A stretch of DNA of 59,899 nucleotides, taken from positions 1 through 59,899 of the forward strand of contig PDPH01000055.1 in NCBI GenBank assembly GCA_002747435.1, read 5' to 3'. Made by a program: the position numbers and the translations under genes. The DNA comes from Pseudomonadota bacterium (GTDB lineage: Bacteria; Pseudomonadota; Gammaproteobacteria; Thiotrichales; Thiotrichaceae). Under the pieces are notes generated by a model. It was not told where the DNA came from. It searched no databases and worked only from the letters and a program-made list of their open reading frames with translations. Shown in pieces: positions 7,066 through 16,487 of this stretch (within the stretch, counting starts at the first letter, position 1; each line of letters begins with the position of its first letter).

Positions 7066-8922
7066 ATGAATGAGGTAAACCTAGAAACACAAAAAGCGGG
7101 CTGGTTGGATAATTTATCCGTTGCTCAGCGTATTTATGTGTTGGTATTGGTTCCCCTGATGTTGCTAATGCTGATTGGTAGTGGTGCTATTTTTGCCTTG
7201 AACAAGAATCAACTGGTCTTGAATGACTTACGCAATCGTTTGGCATTGATAGAAACAGGTAATACGGTCATCTTACGCACCCAACAGGATTATTTATTGC
7301 TTTTGCACAAGGTGACACAAGGTTCACTGGAATGGGAACAGGGTTTGGAGACCTTGAAAATTTCTGAGCAAGGTTTGCGAGAAGTGTTATTGCCACATTA
7401 TCGGGAAGCCAGTCAGCAATTGTTGGAAACCGTCGATAGCGAAGCAGAGCGTGAGCGCATTAAGCTAACTTTAGAAAGAACAGCAGCGCTTGATGCGATG
7501 TTGCGTGAAGGCATTCGCTTATTGGAACGGGGTGAACCGGAAGCTTTGGAGACCTATCTGAAAGAACAGTTGGGGGAGGCTGTTCTACCGCTACAAGAAG
7601 GTTTGCAACAACAAGTCGATGAGGATCTGCGCCGCACCCACACCATATTTGATTTGGCCAATCAAGATGCGCGGCGCTTTTTAGTGAGCGCGGTGGTGTT
7701 GATTTTGGTAGGTATGACCTTAGCAGCATTATTGGGTTTACTGATTTATCGTTCTATCGCTCATCATATTAACCGTCTCATAGGCACGATTCGGGATATT
7801 TCTGCCGGTGATTTGAATGCGCGGGTACAACTGTCAGGGCGTAATGAGCTGGCCGAATTGGGAATGGCATTTGATAGTATGGTTGAGGATCGTATTGCAA
7901 CGCAACGGCGTATTAATACCGAACACCAACGTTTAAATGAATCCGTATTTGCTCTATTGGAAGCAGTGGCTGATTTGAGCGAACGTAATTTGACCGTGCG
8001 AGCTAAGGTCACTGAGGATGCCACTGGGCCTTTGGCAGACGCGATTAATCAATTGGCGGAAGATACCGCAGATGTCTTGCTGCAAGTGCGTGAGGTGGCT
8101 GTATCAGTGGAAAAATCTTCGCAGGAAGTGAATCGTTATGCTGTGTCCGTGAATGAGTTGGCCGCTTTGGAACAACATGAGGCGCAGGAAACAGCACAGC
8201 AATTAGCCGTCATCGTTAAGCGCTTAGACTCTATTGCAGCATCAGCACAGCAGGCGAATACTGTCGCTGATTCGACTTCAGTGGCAACTCGGCAAGCACG
8301 AGCATCGGTCAGCCGAACATTGGACAGCATGGCTGGTATTCGTGACACAGTGCAGGAAACGGCGAAACGTCTGAAGCGTTTGGGTGAGCGTTCTCAGGAG
8401 ATTTCCCGCATTATAGACATAATTAATAATGTATCGGAACGCACGACCGTTTTGGCCTTGAATGCCAATATGCAAGCCACTGCTGCGGGTGAGGCTGGAC
8501 GTGGTTTCTCTGTGATTGCTGAAGAAATTCAACAGCTCGCTGAAAACTCACGGGAATCTACCGATCAGATTAGTGTGTTGGTGCGCAATATCCAGCAGGA
8601 AGCGAATACAACCATTGCGAATATGGATCAAACCATTGCTGAGGTGGTCAGCGGTTCACAACTAGCTGAGGAGGCCGCCCAGCAAATGCAGGCTAGCTTG
8701 ACAGCGACCATTGAACTCGTTAAAGCCGTGGAGCAAATAGCCGCTGATTCCGTAGAGCAAGTGCATATTAGTCAAGAGTTGCAAGACCGAGCCAAGCGTA
8801 TTTTAGAGGCAACACAAACCACCGGACGGGAGCTGGAAGCATTAACTTCCCTGACAGGCAACATGGCTAAATACGGTCAACAACTGGTCAGTTCAGTGAA
8901 TGTTTTTAAGCTGGATACCTAA
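7066..8922 (+). CDS. pilJ: PilJ-like methyl-accepting chemotaxis protein
   Basis: The 618-residue receptor has transmembrane helices at about 24-46 and 205-228 flanking a ~155-residue helical periplasmic domain. A HAMP domain follows (about 229-280), then a second HAMP-like stretch, then the long MCP signalling coiled coil. The hairpin tip is VSERTTVLALNANMQATAAGEAGRGFSVIAEE (near residues 465-495; key residues LALNAN and AGEAGRGF), the site of CheA/CheW contact. PilJ-type receptors sense surface contact or pilus status and feed ChpA. AAAGGA lies a few bases upstream of the ATG. No methyltransferase (pilK/cheR) or methylesterase (chpB/cheB) gene is nearby, so adaptation enzymes must be elsewhere or absent. 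Confidence 0.92.
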   Translation: MNEVNLETQKAGWLDNLSVAQRIYVLVLVPLMLLMLIGSGAIFALNKNQLVLNDLRNRLALIETGNTVILRTQQDYLLLLHKVTQGSLEWEQGLETLKISEQGLREVLLPHYREASQQLLETVDSEAERERIKLTLERTAALDAMLREGIRLLERGEPEALETYLKEQLGEAVLPLQEGLQQQVDEDLRRTHTIFDLANQDARRFLVSAVVLILVGMTLAALLGLLIYRSIAHHINRLIGTIRDISAGDLNARVQLSGRNELAELGMAFDSMVEDRIATQRRINTEHQRLNESVFALLEAVADLSERNLTVRAKVTEDATGPLADAINQLAEDTADVLLQVREVAVSVEKSSQEVNRYAVSVNELAALEQHEAQETAQQLAVIVKRLDSIAASAQQANTVADSTSVATRQARASVSRTLDSMAGIRDTVQETAKRLKRLGERSQEISRIIDIINNVSERTTVLALNANMQATAAGEAGRGFSVIAEEIQQLAENSRESTDQISVLVRNIQQEANTTIANMDQTIAEVVSGSQLAEEAAQQMQASLTATIELVKAVEQIAADSVEQVHISQELQDRAKRILEATQTTGRELEALTSLTGNMAKYGQQLVSSVNVFKLDT

Positions 8923-8954
8923 ATCAGTCAAGTCTGCCAACAGGGGAATAACGT

Positions 8955-11825
8955 ATGGATATGCGTATTGAAGAAGAACGCCTGGGCTTTGCTGAAGAGT
9001 TGGAAGAAGCTGCCTTACAACTCTTTCAAATCAATTCAAGCTTGACTGAGACCGAGCGTTTACAGTTGGCAGATGAGGAGTATGGACGTTTGCAGGCAAC
9101 GGCAGCAATGTTGGGTTGGCCTGAATTATCGGCGTTGATAAGCAGTCGGCGCAAGCTTTTCAAGCATACAGACAGCGTCCGCTTATTAGCAGAGGGATGC
9201 TTAAGCAATTGGTTGGAATTAACCGCGCTGGTTTTGCGTGATTCAGGTGATGCTGAGCATTTACCCTTATTAAGTGCGGCGCTATTAGATGATGCTTGGC
9301 CTGAAGCTGTATCGATGCCGATTTTGCAAGACTTTCTGTTGAGTTTGCGTTTGCCAGCAGATGAGATAGATAACAGTGATGCAGTGCAAACAGTGGCAGC
9401 CTTGCAAACTGACGCAGCAGATAATCAGGAAACCCAAGAAACCCAGACAGTCTTGCAGTTTGCGGATGATATTCACCCGGAATTATTAGCCGCTTATCTA
9501 GAGGAAACGCCGGGACATATTACCGAAGCAGCTCATTTAATTCGTTTGTTAGCGAAAGGCTCATTAGCGCCAGAGCAAAAAAATCAAGCCAGTCGCTTGT
9601 TACATACCCTGAAAGGTTCCAGCGGCGTTGTGGGAGCAGAGGCCTTGGCTGCTTTTGCGCATGATTTAGAGGACTTGCTCGCTTATCCATTGCAGCTTGT
9701 ACCAGAAGGTCTGAGCGCTTTACTGGAATCGTCTGCTGACTGTTTGGAAAGCTTATTTGAGCATTTACAAGCCAAGCTGCCCTTGCCAGCAGTCTATTGG
9801 CCTTTACGCCATGAGTTGCAGCAGTGGCATCAACGTTTGAGCGAACAACAGGAGGCTGAAGTGCCGCCTGTCGCCATGAAAGCACCACTGTCTTTACAAC
9901 AGTTAACCGGATTGTTGGAAAAAGTGGGTCATCATGCTGACTCGTCTGACGAGTTTACTGCTGATCAAGCTGTAACGCAGGCGTTTGCTGCGCCACTGTC
10001 ACAAGGCGTGACGGAATCACGCATGCGACACTTACTGAATTTGACGGGTGAATTGATTGCTTCGATGAGCCAGACGGCAGAACTATTAAATCAGGGGCTA
10101 CAGTTAGGGCGGCAATTGTACCGGCAGGATGAACAAGTCCGTTCACGCCTAGATGAACTGGAAGCCTTATTGGAGCAACAAAATGCGCCCAGCCAACGCC
10201 AGCCTCAACTGGATACCACTGCGTTTGATGCTTTGGAAATGGATTCCTATAACGATGTGCAAAGTACAGTATCTTTGTTGGCCGAGTCTATGACGGACAG
10301 CCGTGAAATGGCGGCAAACTTGCAGCAATGTGTACAACAAATGCGTGACGAGTTCTATCAGCAGCAGCGCGTGCAGCGCCAGCTTAGTGAAGCCATACTA
10401 GGCATGCGGATGATGCCTGTGAGTACACTGATCCCGCGTTTAGAGCGAATAGTGCGTGAAACTTGTCGTGTGACCGGCAAAAAGGCTGAAATCACAGTCG
10501 AAGGCCGACAGTTACAGGTGGATAGCGATATTCTTAAAGGCATTACCGATCCTTTATTGCATTTATTGCGCAATGCCGTTGATCATGGCATTGAAACACC
10601 AGCAGTCAGATTAGAGCAGGGTAAGGCAGAAACGGGTATAATTAGTCTAAAATTTAGTCATTTAGGTAATTATATCCAATTGTCTCTGCAAGATGATGGC
10701 GCAGGAATGGATAAAACGCTTATTCGCCAACGCGCTATAGCGTGTGGTTTGATACAGGAAGAGGCTGAGTTGGATGACAGTGCTTTATTACGTTTGACCT
10801 TACAGCCTGGCTTTAGCACGCGGGATCATGTGAATGCGGTGTCTGGACGTGGTGTTGGTATGGATGTCGTACAGGCTGCGGTTAGCCGATTGCGTGGTCA
10901 CTTGGCCATAAGTAGCCAAGCGGGACAGGGTAGTTGTTTTACCATAGAGCTGCCACAAACACTGATGGCAACCCATGCTTTGGTCGTGCGCGCTGCGGGA
11001 CAGTTATTAGCTATTCCAGCCGATAGAATTGAGCAATTATTGTATGTATCTGCCGACCAGCAGATATTGGACGAGCAGGGCTGGCGTATAGAAACAGAAC
11101 GCTATCAATTGCCCATCATGCAATTGGCGCATGTATTGCGGTGGGTGGGGCAGCCTATTGAGGAAGTTAAAGATTGTACTTTCTTGATTGTGCGTCACGA
11201 GCCGCAGCCGTATGCCTTTTATGTTGAAGATATTTTGCCTTCACGCGATATTGTGATCAAGACTCTAGCGCCTTGGTTAGATTATATTCCTGGCCTACAA
11301 GGCGCTTGTGTATTGGTAAATGGTAAGGTAGCGCCTGTATTGGATATGGTGCGTTTATTACAAGATATGGACAGCGGTGAGCTAGTACCGTTTGATGCGC
11401 AAGATGATCATAATGCTTTATTGGCCAGAGAGCGACCTAATGTAGCAACGCTATTGGTGGTTGATGATTCACTTAGTAATCGCAAATCTATGCGATTAAT
11501 GCTGGAAAGCATGGGCTATGCCGTACATACAGCCGTTGATGGTCTGGATGCACTGCAAGTTTTGAACCATACTGAAGTGGATATGGTGTTGACTGACTTG
11601 GAGATGCCACGCATGAATGGTTTGGAAATGACCCAGGCTATTCGTATCTGGCCCGAGCGTAAGCATTTGCCTGTGCTGATGATTACCTCGCGTAGTACGC
11701 GCAAACACCGAGAACAAGCCGCTCAAGTAGGAGTCGATGGTTATCTAACTAAGCCAGTACAACTCAATGAATTGCAAGCGCATTTACAAAAATGGTTGCT
11801 GCGAGCACCTACAACATTTACTTGA
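8955..11825 (+). CDS. chpA: ChpA-like hybrid CheA histidine kinase with C-terminal receiver
   Basis: The protein is 956 residues. Residues 1-135 form a helical, Hpt-like but His-less region. A single canonical Hpt domain follows, with phospho-His H217 in LLHTLKGSSGVVGAEAL. Then come a P3-like dimerisation helix region (about 350-485) and an HSP90-type ATPase with N-box HLLRNAVDHGIE (N540), G1 box DDGAGMD (580-586) and G2 GRGVGMDVV (631-639). A CheW-like P5 domain spans about 672-810. The C-terminal receiver (about 830-950) has acceptor D881 in LTDLEMPRMNGLEM. It phosphorylates the receiver-only regulators encoded on both sides. Pseudomonas ChpA is far longer with several Hpt/Spt/Tpt modules, so this is a compact version. 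GGGGAATAACGT precedes the ATG. Confidence 0.93.
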   Translation: MDMRIEEERLGFAEELEEAALQLFQINSSLTETERLQLADEEYGRLQATAAMLGWPELSALISSRRKLFKHTDSVRLLAEGCLSNWLELTALVLRDSGDAEHLPLLSAALLDDAWPEAVSMPILQDFLLSLRLPADEIDNSDAVQTVAALQTDAADNQETQETQTVLQFADDIHPELLAAYLEETPGHITEAAHLIRLLAKGSLAPEQKNQASRLLHTLKGSSGVVGAEALAAFAHDLEDLLAYPLQLVPEGLSALLESSADCLESLFEHLQAKLPLPAVYWPLRHELQQWHQRLSEQQEAEVPPVAMKAPLSLQQLTGLLEKVGHHADSSDEFTADQAVTQAFAAPLSQGVTESRMRHLLNLTGELIASMSQTAELLNQGLQLGRQLYRQDEQVRSRLDELEALLEQQNAPSQRQPQLDTTAFDALEMDSYNDVQSTVSLLAESMTDSREMAANLQQCVQQMRDEFYQQQRVQRQLSEAILGMRMMPVSTLIPRLERIVRETCRVTGKKAEITVEGRQLQVDSDILKGITDPLLHLLRNAVDHGIETPAVRLEQGKAETGIISLKFSHLGNYIQLSLQDDGAGMDKTLIRQRAIACGLIQEEAELDDSALLRLTLQPGFSTRDHVNAVSGRGVGMDVVQAAVSRLRGHLAISSQAGQGSCFTIELPQTLMATHALVVRAAGQLLAIPADRIEQLLYVSADQQILDEQGWRIETERYQLPIMQLAHVLRWVGQPIEEVKDCTFLIVRHEPQPYAFYVEDILPSRDIVIKTLAPWLDYIPGLQGACVLVNGKVAPVLDMVRLLQDMDSGELVPFDAQDDHNALLARERPNVATLLVVDDSLSNRKSMRLMLESMGYAVHTAVDGLDALQVLNHTEVDMVLTDLEMPRMNGLEMTQAIRIWPERKHLPVLMITSRSTRKHREQAAQVGVDGYLTKPVQLNELQAHLQKWLLRAPTTFT

Positions 11826-11862
11826 TTGTCGCACGGGTTTTAAATAAGGAGAATACGGCCTC

Positions 11863-12759
11863 ATGCCGCAAACAGTACAAACTGTACAAACCATAGCTAT
11901 TTGTCTGTTTGATTTACCCCCTAAGGATGAGGCGGTGATCAAACGGGTGATGGCATTTAGTCAGACACAGGGGTTGCACTTTCAAGAGCAGGAAGCAACT
12001 GCGGCCAGTTTGCTGGTAGTAGGGGATCAAACTGAGCTTCCAGTACTTAGGCTACCCGCTGACTGGAGGGGGGTGCTGATTCGCATTGCTGATCCGGGCA
12101 ATACTTTAGCTTGTGATGTGTTATTGCAACGTCCTTTATTGGTCACGCGGGTCATGCGGACTCTGGATGAAGCCTTGCGCCTGCTTCAAGCACAACAAGC
12201 TGTACAGCAGACCGCAATTAGCCATACTGAAGCAACAATAGCAATACAAACTACTGCTTCGACAGTCGGGCTAACTAATGAGCACAATGATGGACACAAT
12301 AAACAAACAGGGGTGCAGCCTGCTAGTGAGCCAGCGCTTCTTCCCAACAATACACAGAACGCTCTCAGCTACCATCATTATGCTTTAGTGGTTGATGACA
12401 GTGCGCCGATCCGTAAACAACTTGAGCTTGAGCTGCGTCAGGCCGGTATAGGGACTGATTTTGCAGAAACGGGCGAAGAAGCTTTATTAAAAGTGGCAGC
12501 ACAGCGTTATGATTTGGTTTTTCTGGATATTATTATGCCTGGAATGGATGGTTTTGAAACTTGCAAGTTAATGCGTCAGCGCCCTGATTTAAAGAAAACA
12601 CCGATTATTATGCTGAGTGCTAAAACCTCACCATTGGACGAAGTACAAGGTGTTATTGCCGGAGCTTCAACTTATTTGACCAAGCCCGTCAAGAGTGAAC
12701 AATTGCAAAAAACTTTGCACCGTGTTTCAAAGTGGTTAGATAACTTTCAGAAAGTCTAG
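11863..12759 (+). CDS. Response regulator with N-terminal pseudo-receiver-like domain
   Basis: Of 298 residues, about 170-295 are a normal receiver: D178/D179 in LVVDDSAPIRKQ, acceptor D222 in FLDIIMPGMDGFETC, S252 and K274 (TKPV). Residues 8-110 look like a second, degenerate receiver fold: ASLLVVGDQ where the acceptor strand should be, and RPLLVTRVMRTLDEALRLL resembling the usual KPL...L..AL end. It carries no acid pocket or acceptor Asp. A ~55-residue Thr/Asn/Gln-rich linker joins the two. The gene is the last of the chemosensory cluster, 37 bases after the chpA-like gene, with AAGGAG upstream of the ATG. The receiver is closely similar in motif wording to the 166-residue regulator at the start of the cluster (FLDIIM shared), so the two may be PilG/PilH-like counterparts. 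Confidence 0.85.
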   Translation: MPQTVQTVQTIAICLFDLPPKDEAVIKRVMAFSQTQGLHFQEQEATAASLLVVGDQTELPVLRLPADWRGVLIRIADPGNTLACDVLLQRPLLVTRVMRTLDEALRLLQAQQAVQQTAISHTEATIAIQTTASTVGLTNEHNDGHNKQTGVQPASEPALLPNNTQNALSYHHYALVVDDSAPIRKQLELELRQAGIGTDFAETGEEALLKVAAQRYDLVFLDIIMPGMDGFETCKLMRQRPDLKKTPIIMLSAKTSPLDEVQGVIAGASTYLTKPVKSEQLQKTLHRVSKWLDNFQKV

Positions 12760-12868
12760 GCTACTATTTTAACCGCTACTTGTTCAGTCAAAGTTTAGTG
12801 CCTTGGCGTTATAAACACGATAAAAACAATGCTAATGCTATAGTTTTTGCTATTACTTGGGGCGAATA

Positions 12869-14119
12869 ATGATAATAATAAAATGCAAACGGCTCATGGC
12901 AGCAGGTGCTGGTCTGTTGCTATTTTCTTTATTTTGGGGCAATACAGCCTGGGCAGTTGATACAACTTTACCTTTCCGTTTGCAAGAGCAAGCTCCGCCT
13001 TGGGCAGCGCGCTCGGACGCTCATCCTAGTAAACCACTCCCACCCGTTAATCATGCGGTGCAGCCCTCTGGCATAGCGTCTTGGTATCGCAACCGGCAAA
13101 ATCGCATTGATTATCTCAGTAGCCAAGCAGGAACTTTACAAGAGAAGGCACAGCAAGGTGATATTGAAGCGCAATATGAGCTAGGTCTGATGTATCAGGG
13201 AGGTCGAGGTGTTTCTCAAAATGATACTCGTGCAATGGCTTGGCTACAGAAAGCTGCCGAAGCGGGGCATGATAAGGCGCAGTATGCTTTAGCTTTATTG
13301 TTGCGCAAGAATGAAGCAGGAGGCGACTTGCCCGTGTCATTGCGTTGGCAAGAGCAAGCAGCTCAAAAAGGTAATACGGAAGCGCAATATGGCTTGGGCT
13401 TGATGTATGCCAATGGGCAATATGTACCACAGGATCAGGAGCGTGCCCGTTTTTGGTATGGTCAGGCGGCTTCGCGGGGGCATTTAGCAGCTCGTTTAGC
13501 CTTGGGTAATATGCAATTACAAGCAGCCCCCTCAAGGTCGAATATTAGCCCCACTCATCCAGTGACACCTGCCAGCTATACTCAAACAGAGCAGCCAGCG
13601 TGGCAAAGCTTGGATTTAGCAAAAGATGCTTCTGAGACAGCGGGTGTATCTATCAAACCTGCCGTCGAGAAACTGACTGCCCAAGCACCTGATATGTCGC
13701 ATTTATCTGCCAAGCAGTTAAGACAAGCTGCTTTTCAAGGTGATGTTTATGCCCAATTCACGCTGGGCATTATGTATGAAGATGGCACGGGAGAATTGAG
13801 GCGGGATTTAAGCCAAGCGGCTACATGGTATTTAAAAGCAGCGCGGCAAGGCTATCCCAAAGCCCAACATAATTTGGCGCTCTTGTATGAAGACGGGCGT
13901 GGTTTGCCGCAGAGCTACAAGCAAGCCGCTATCTGGTATCAGAAAGCGGCTGACAGTGGCTTTTCGGAAGCACAAAATAATTTAGCTGTATTGTATATTA
14001 TGGGCTCAGGCGTGCCAGAAAATAAGTTCAAAGCAGAGCAGTTATTGCGTGCAGCCGTTCAACAAGGTAATGAAAATGCGCAACGCAATTTGCAGATGTT
14101 ATTAGATGGCATGGGGTGA
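12869..14119 (+). CDS. Exported Sel1-repeat protein
   Basis: A signal peptide (hydrophobic LMAAGAGLLLFSLFWGNTAWA) ends near residue 32. Two blocks of Sel1-like repeats follow. The first holds about three units (AQYELGLMYQGGRGVSQNDT, AQYALALLLRKNEAGG, AQYGLGLMYANGQYVPQDQE). After a Pro/Thr/Ser-rich linker the second holds three or four (AQFTLGIMYEDGTGELRRDL, AQHNLALLYEDGRGLPQSYK, AQNNLAVLYIMGSGVPENKF). Sel1 solenoids mediate protein-protein contacts; in the periplasm they often scaffold surface assembly. ATG at 12869 is preferred, with GGGG at 12859-12862 as ribosome-binding site, over an upstream TTG. It lies 109 bases after the chemosensory cluster and may be co-transcribed, but no direct functional link is visible. 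Confidence 0.87.
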   Translation: MIIIKCKRLMAAGAGLLLFSLFWGNTAWAVDTTLPFRLQEQAPPWAARSDAHPSKPLPPVNHAVQPSGIASWYRNRQNRIDYLSSQAGTLQEKAQQGDIEAQYELGLMYQGGRGVSQNDTRAMAWLQKAAEAGHDKAQYALALLLRKNEAGGDLPVSLRWQEQAAQKGNTEAQYGLGLMYANGQYVPQDQERARFWYGQAASRGHLAARLALGNMQLQAAPSRSNISPTHPVTPASYTQTEQPAWQSLDLAKDASETAGVSIKPAVEKLTAQAPDMSHLSAKQLRQAAFQGDVYAQFTLGIMYEDGTGELRRDLSQAATWYLKAARQGYPKAQHNLALLYEDGRGLPQSYKQAAIWYQKAADSGFSEAQNNLAVLYIMGSGVPENKFKAEQLLRAAVQQGNENAQRNLQMLLDGMG

Positions 14120-14186
14120 GTGCTGTCTTGGACTCAACAGACTTAACGGACTCAACCCAGCTTTGCCAGCTTAGCAGAATCCTCTT

Positions 14187-14501
14187 TTAATTGGCTGATC
14201 CGCCCAGACATTGTGGTGAGTCGGCTAGCTTGCCTGCGCGCTCGAAATACTCATCAGGCGTGAGTGTGTGCAGTGCCAGTGCATGTATTTTTCCATTCAA
14301 TTCTTCCGCCAGTAACTGATTGACCATACGATGCCGAGCAACAAGGCGCTTGTCGGCGAACTGTTCACTGACTACAGTTACTTTGAAATGTGATTCTGAG
14401 CCGGTTGGCACCTTATGTAGATGGCTTTCATTAAGAACTTCCAGTATTTCGGGAGACAGGGAATGTTGCAGTTTTTGCTCAATTTGTGCTTGTAGTGTCA
14501 T
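14187..14501 (-). CDS. BolA family protein
   Basis: The 104-residue protein covers the whole BolA/YrbA fold. It contains IEQKLQHSLSPEILEVLNES, the SESHFKVTVVSEQFADKRLVARHRMVNQLL core with conserved histidines, and LNGKIHALALHTLTPDEYFE. BolA proteins pair with monothiol glutaredoxins to handle Fe-S clusters, and classical BolA also influences cell shape. The HFKV and HRMV motifs are typical. The gene runs opposite to the flanking Sel1 and moxR genes, with its start 79 bases from the moxR start, so it is divergently transcribed from the Bat operon. Confidence 0.92.
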   Translation of the reverse strand: MTLQAQIEQKLQHSLSPEILEVLNESHLHKVPTGSESHFKVTVVSEQFADKRLVARHRMVNQLLAEELNGKIHALALHTLTPDEYFERAGKLADSPQCLGGSAN

Positions 14502-14580
14502 ATCATTAACCTTTAGTAACTTGAATCTGGGTCAATACTGCGTATATTTACTGTACACTTCTAACCAAACGCTATTGAGC

Positions 14581-15552
14581 ATGAACCAAAAAGAAAATTT
14601 TGACAAATTAGCGCGTTATCTTGAACGTAAAATCGTAGGACAGAAAGGGCTGATCAATCGTTTGCTAATAGCGCTATTAGCCGATGGTCATTTATTGGTA
14701 GAGGGAGCGCCTGGTTTGGCAAAAACCCGTGCCATACAAATGCTAGGGCAGGGCATTGAAGGTGATTTTCATCGTGTACAGTTTACCCCTGACTTACTGC
14801 CTGCTGATATTACCGGCACGGAAGTCTTTCATCCCAATGACGGTACTTTCCAGTTTCAGAAAGGACCTTTGTTTCATAATCTGATTTTGGCTGATGAGAT
14901 TAATCGTGCGCCTGCTAAAGTGCAGTCAGCCCTATTGGAAGCAATGGCAGAACGTCAGATTACGGTGGCCGGTACAACCTGGAAACTTCCTGATCCCTTT
15001 TTAGTCATGGCCACCCAAAATCCTATAGAGCAAGAGGGGACTTATCACTTGCCTGAAGCCCAATTGGATCGTTTTTTAATGCACGTAGTGGTGGATTATC
15101 CTGATGCTGAAGAAGAGCGTTTGATTTTGCTATTGGGGCGTAAAGAAGCCATGCAGGCCATACATCATGAAAACCAGCTTGAAGCTCCTGTAGTGAGCCG
15201 TGAAGCTATTCGTGCGGCACGCAGGGAAGTGCTTGAAGTGTATATGGCGGAAAATGTGGAGCAATATTTATTGCAATTGGTATTGGCTACTCGTCAACCA
15301 GAGCGTTATGGCAAAGCACTGACAGGTAGCATTGCGTATGGTGCCAGTCCACGTGCCAGTTTAGGCTTAGATCGTTGTGCACGGGCGCATGCTTGGTTAC
15401 GCGGTCGTGATTTTGTCAGTCCTGAAGATGTACAAAATGTTGCACATGATGTCTTACGTCATCGTCTGTTGCTAACATTTGAGGCTGAAGCGGATGGTAT
15501 GACCTCTAATCATGTGATTGATGAGTTATTGTCTTTGGTGGCTGTACCCTGA
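14581..15552 (+). CDS. MoxR-family AAA+ ATPase of the Bat operon
   Basis: This 323-residue MoxR protein has Walker A GAPGLAKT at about residues 42-49, PADITGTEVF, Walker B LILADEINRAPAKVQSALLE, sensor ATQNPIEQEGTYHLPEAQLDRF and a C-terminal lid with GASPRASLGLDRCARA. MoxR ATPases act as chaperones that activate or insert cofactors into VWA-domain partners, which are encoded directly downstream. I chose ATG at 14581 because the product then begins MNQKENFDKLARYL, a standard MoxR start. A longer in-frame reading would run into the divergent bolA gene and has no homology. The stop overlaps the next ATG by one base (TGATG). Confidence 0.93.
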   Translation: MNQKENFDKLARYLERKIVGQKGLINRLLIALLADGHLLVEGAPGLAKTRAIQMLGQGIEGDFHRVQFTPDLLPADITGTEVFHPNDGTFQFQKGPLFHNLILADEINRAPAKVQSALLEAMAERQITVAGTTWKLPDPFLVMATQNPIEQEGTYHLPEAQLDRFLMHVVVDYPDAEEERLILLLGRKEAMQAIHHENQLEAPVVSREAIRAARREVLEVYMAENVEQYLLQLVLATRQPERYGKALTGSIAYGASPRASLGLDRCARAHAWLRGRDFVSPEDVQNVAHDVLRHRLLLTFEAEADGMTSNHVIDELLSLVAVP

Positions 15553-16487
15553 TGCGTGCTGGCGACGGTCTGGTTTTTAGCTCCTTACAATCCTTGCTGC
15601 GTTTACAGTCACAGGTTCATACCCTGAATCTGGCCAAGCGGCATGCTCAAGCCCGTTATGTTGGTCAGCATCGCTCCGTTTTCAAAGGACGTGGTATGGA
15701 TTTTGCCGAGTCTCGTCTTTATCAGGCGGGCGATGATGTTCGCACCATTGATTGGCGTGTAACAGCGCGTAGCGGCAAGGTGCATACCAAGGTATTCCAA
15801 GAAGAGCGTGAAAAGCCTGTATTAGTCTGGATTGATTTGCGTGCTTCTATGTTTTTTGCCACGCGAGGACGGTTTAAGACCGTGCTTGCTGCTGAGTTGG
15901 CGAGTATTCTGGCGTGGAAAACCTTGGCTGATGGTGATCGAGTGGGGGCTTTGTTGCAGTTGGCAAATGGTGAACATTTGGAATTCAAGCCAACACGTAG
16001 TCGTTCTAAAGTGTTGGAATTTTTGCGTGCCTTGGCCGATGCCACAAGCAATGAGCCTTTTATGACTGCTGCACCGAATAAGCGCTCCCAGCGATCTCTG
16101 TTTGAAAGTTGGCAGCGTTTGCAGCGCGTCACGGATGTGGGTACGCAAGTTTATGTGATGAGTGACTTTCGCGCAGTAGATGAGCAGGCTTTACAGCAAC
16201 TGGCGATGATTAATCGGCAATCCAGCCTTACCTTATTGAGTATACGTGATCCTTTTGAAGAGCATTTACCAGAGCAGGGACATTTACAGGTAACCGATGG
16301 AGAGCGTAGCTTGTGGCTGAATTTAAAACAGCGTGTATGGCGGGAGCGTTATCAACAGCGTCAACAAGGTATGCAGACGTTGTTACAGGATTTTTCGCGC
16401 AAGCATCGTATCCCTTTGATCAATCTATCTACGCAGGATAGTCATATCAGCAGATTGCGTAAATTGAGTAGGGGGATAGCTCATTGA
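15552..16487 (+). CDS. DUF58 protein of the Bat operon
   Basis: The 311-residue DUF58 protein has the family signature GRGMDFAESRLYQAGDDVRT followed by IDWRVTARSGKVHTKVFQEERE and WIDLRASMFFATRGRFK, a degenerate VWA-like fold. DUF58 proteins are regular partners of MoxR and Bat proteins and are thought to be substrates or adaptors of the ATPase; the exact role is unknown. Translationally coupled on both sides: TGATG with moxR, and the TGA stop nested in the TTGA start of the next gene. No transmembrane segment is visible. Confidence 0.92.
   Translation: MRAGDGLVFSSLQSLLRLQSQVHTLNLAKRHAQARYVGQHRSVFKGRGMDFAESRLYQAGDDVRTIDWRVTARSGKVHTKVFQEEREKPVLVWIDLRASMFFATRGRFKTVLAAELASILAWKTLADGDRVGALLQLANGEHLEFKPTRSRSKVLEFLRALADATSNEPFMTAAPNKRSQRSLFESWQRLQRVTDVGTQVYVMSDFRAVDEQALQQLAMINRQSSLTLLSIRDPFEEHLPEQGHLQVTDGERSLWLNLKQRVWRERYQQRQQGMQTLLQDFSRKHRIPLINLSTQDSHISRLRKLSRGIAH

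Noticed and set aside
14120..14186. Possible terminator between the Sel1 and bolA genes
   Set aside because: Contains a repeated GGACTCAAC but no stable stem with a T-tract.
14320..14580. N-terminal extension of the MoxR frame through the bolA gene
   Set aside because: Would overlap the divergent bolA gene by 182 bases and has no MoxR homology. The family N terminus starts at 14581.
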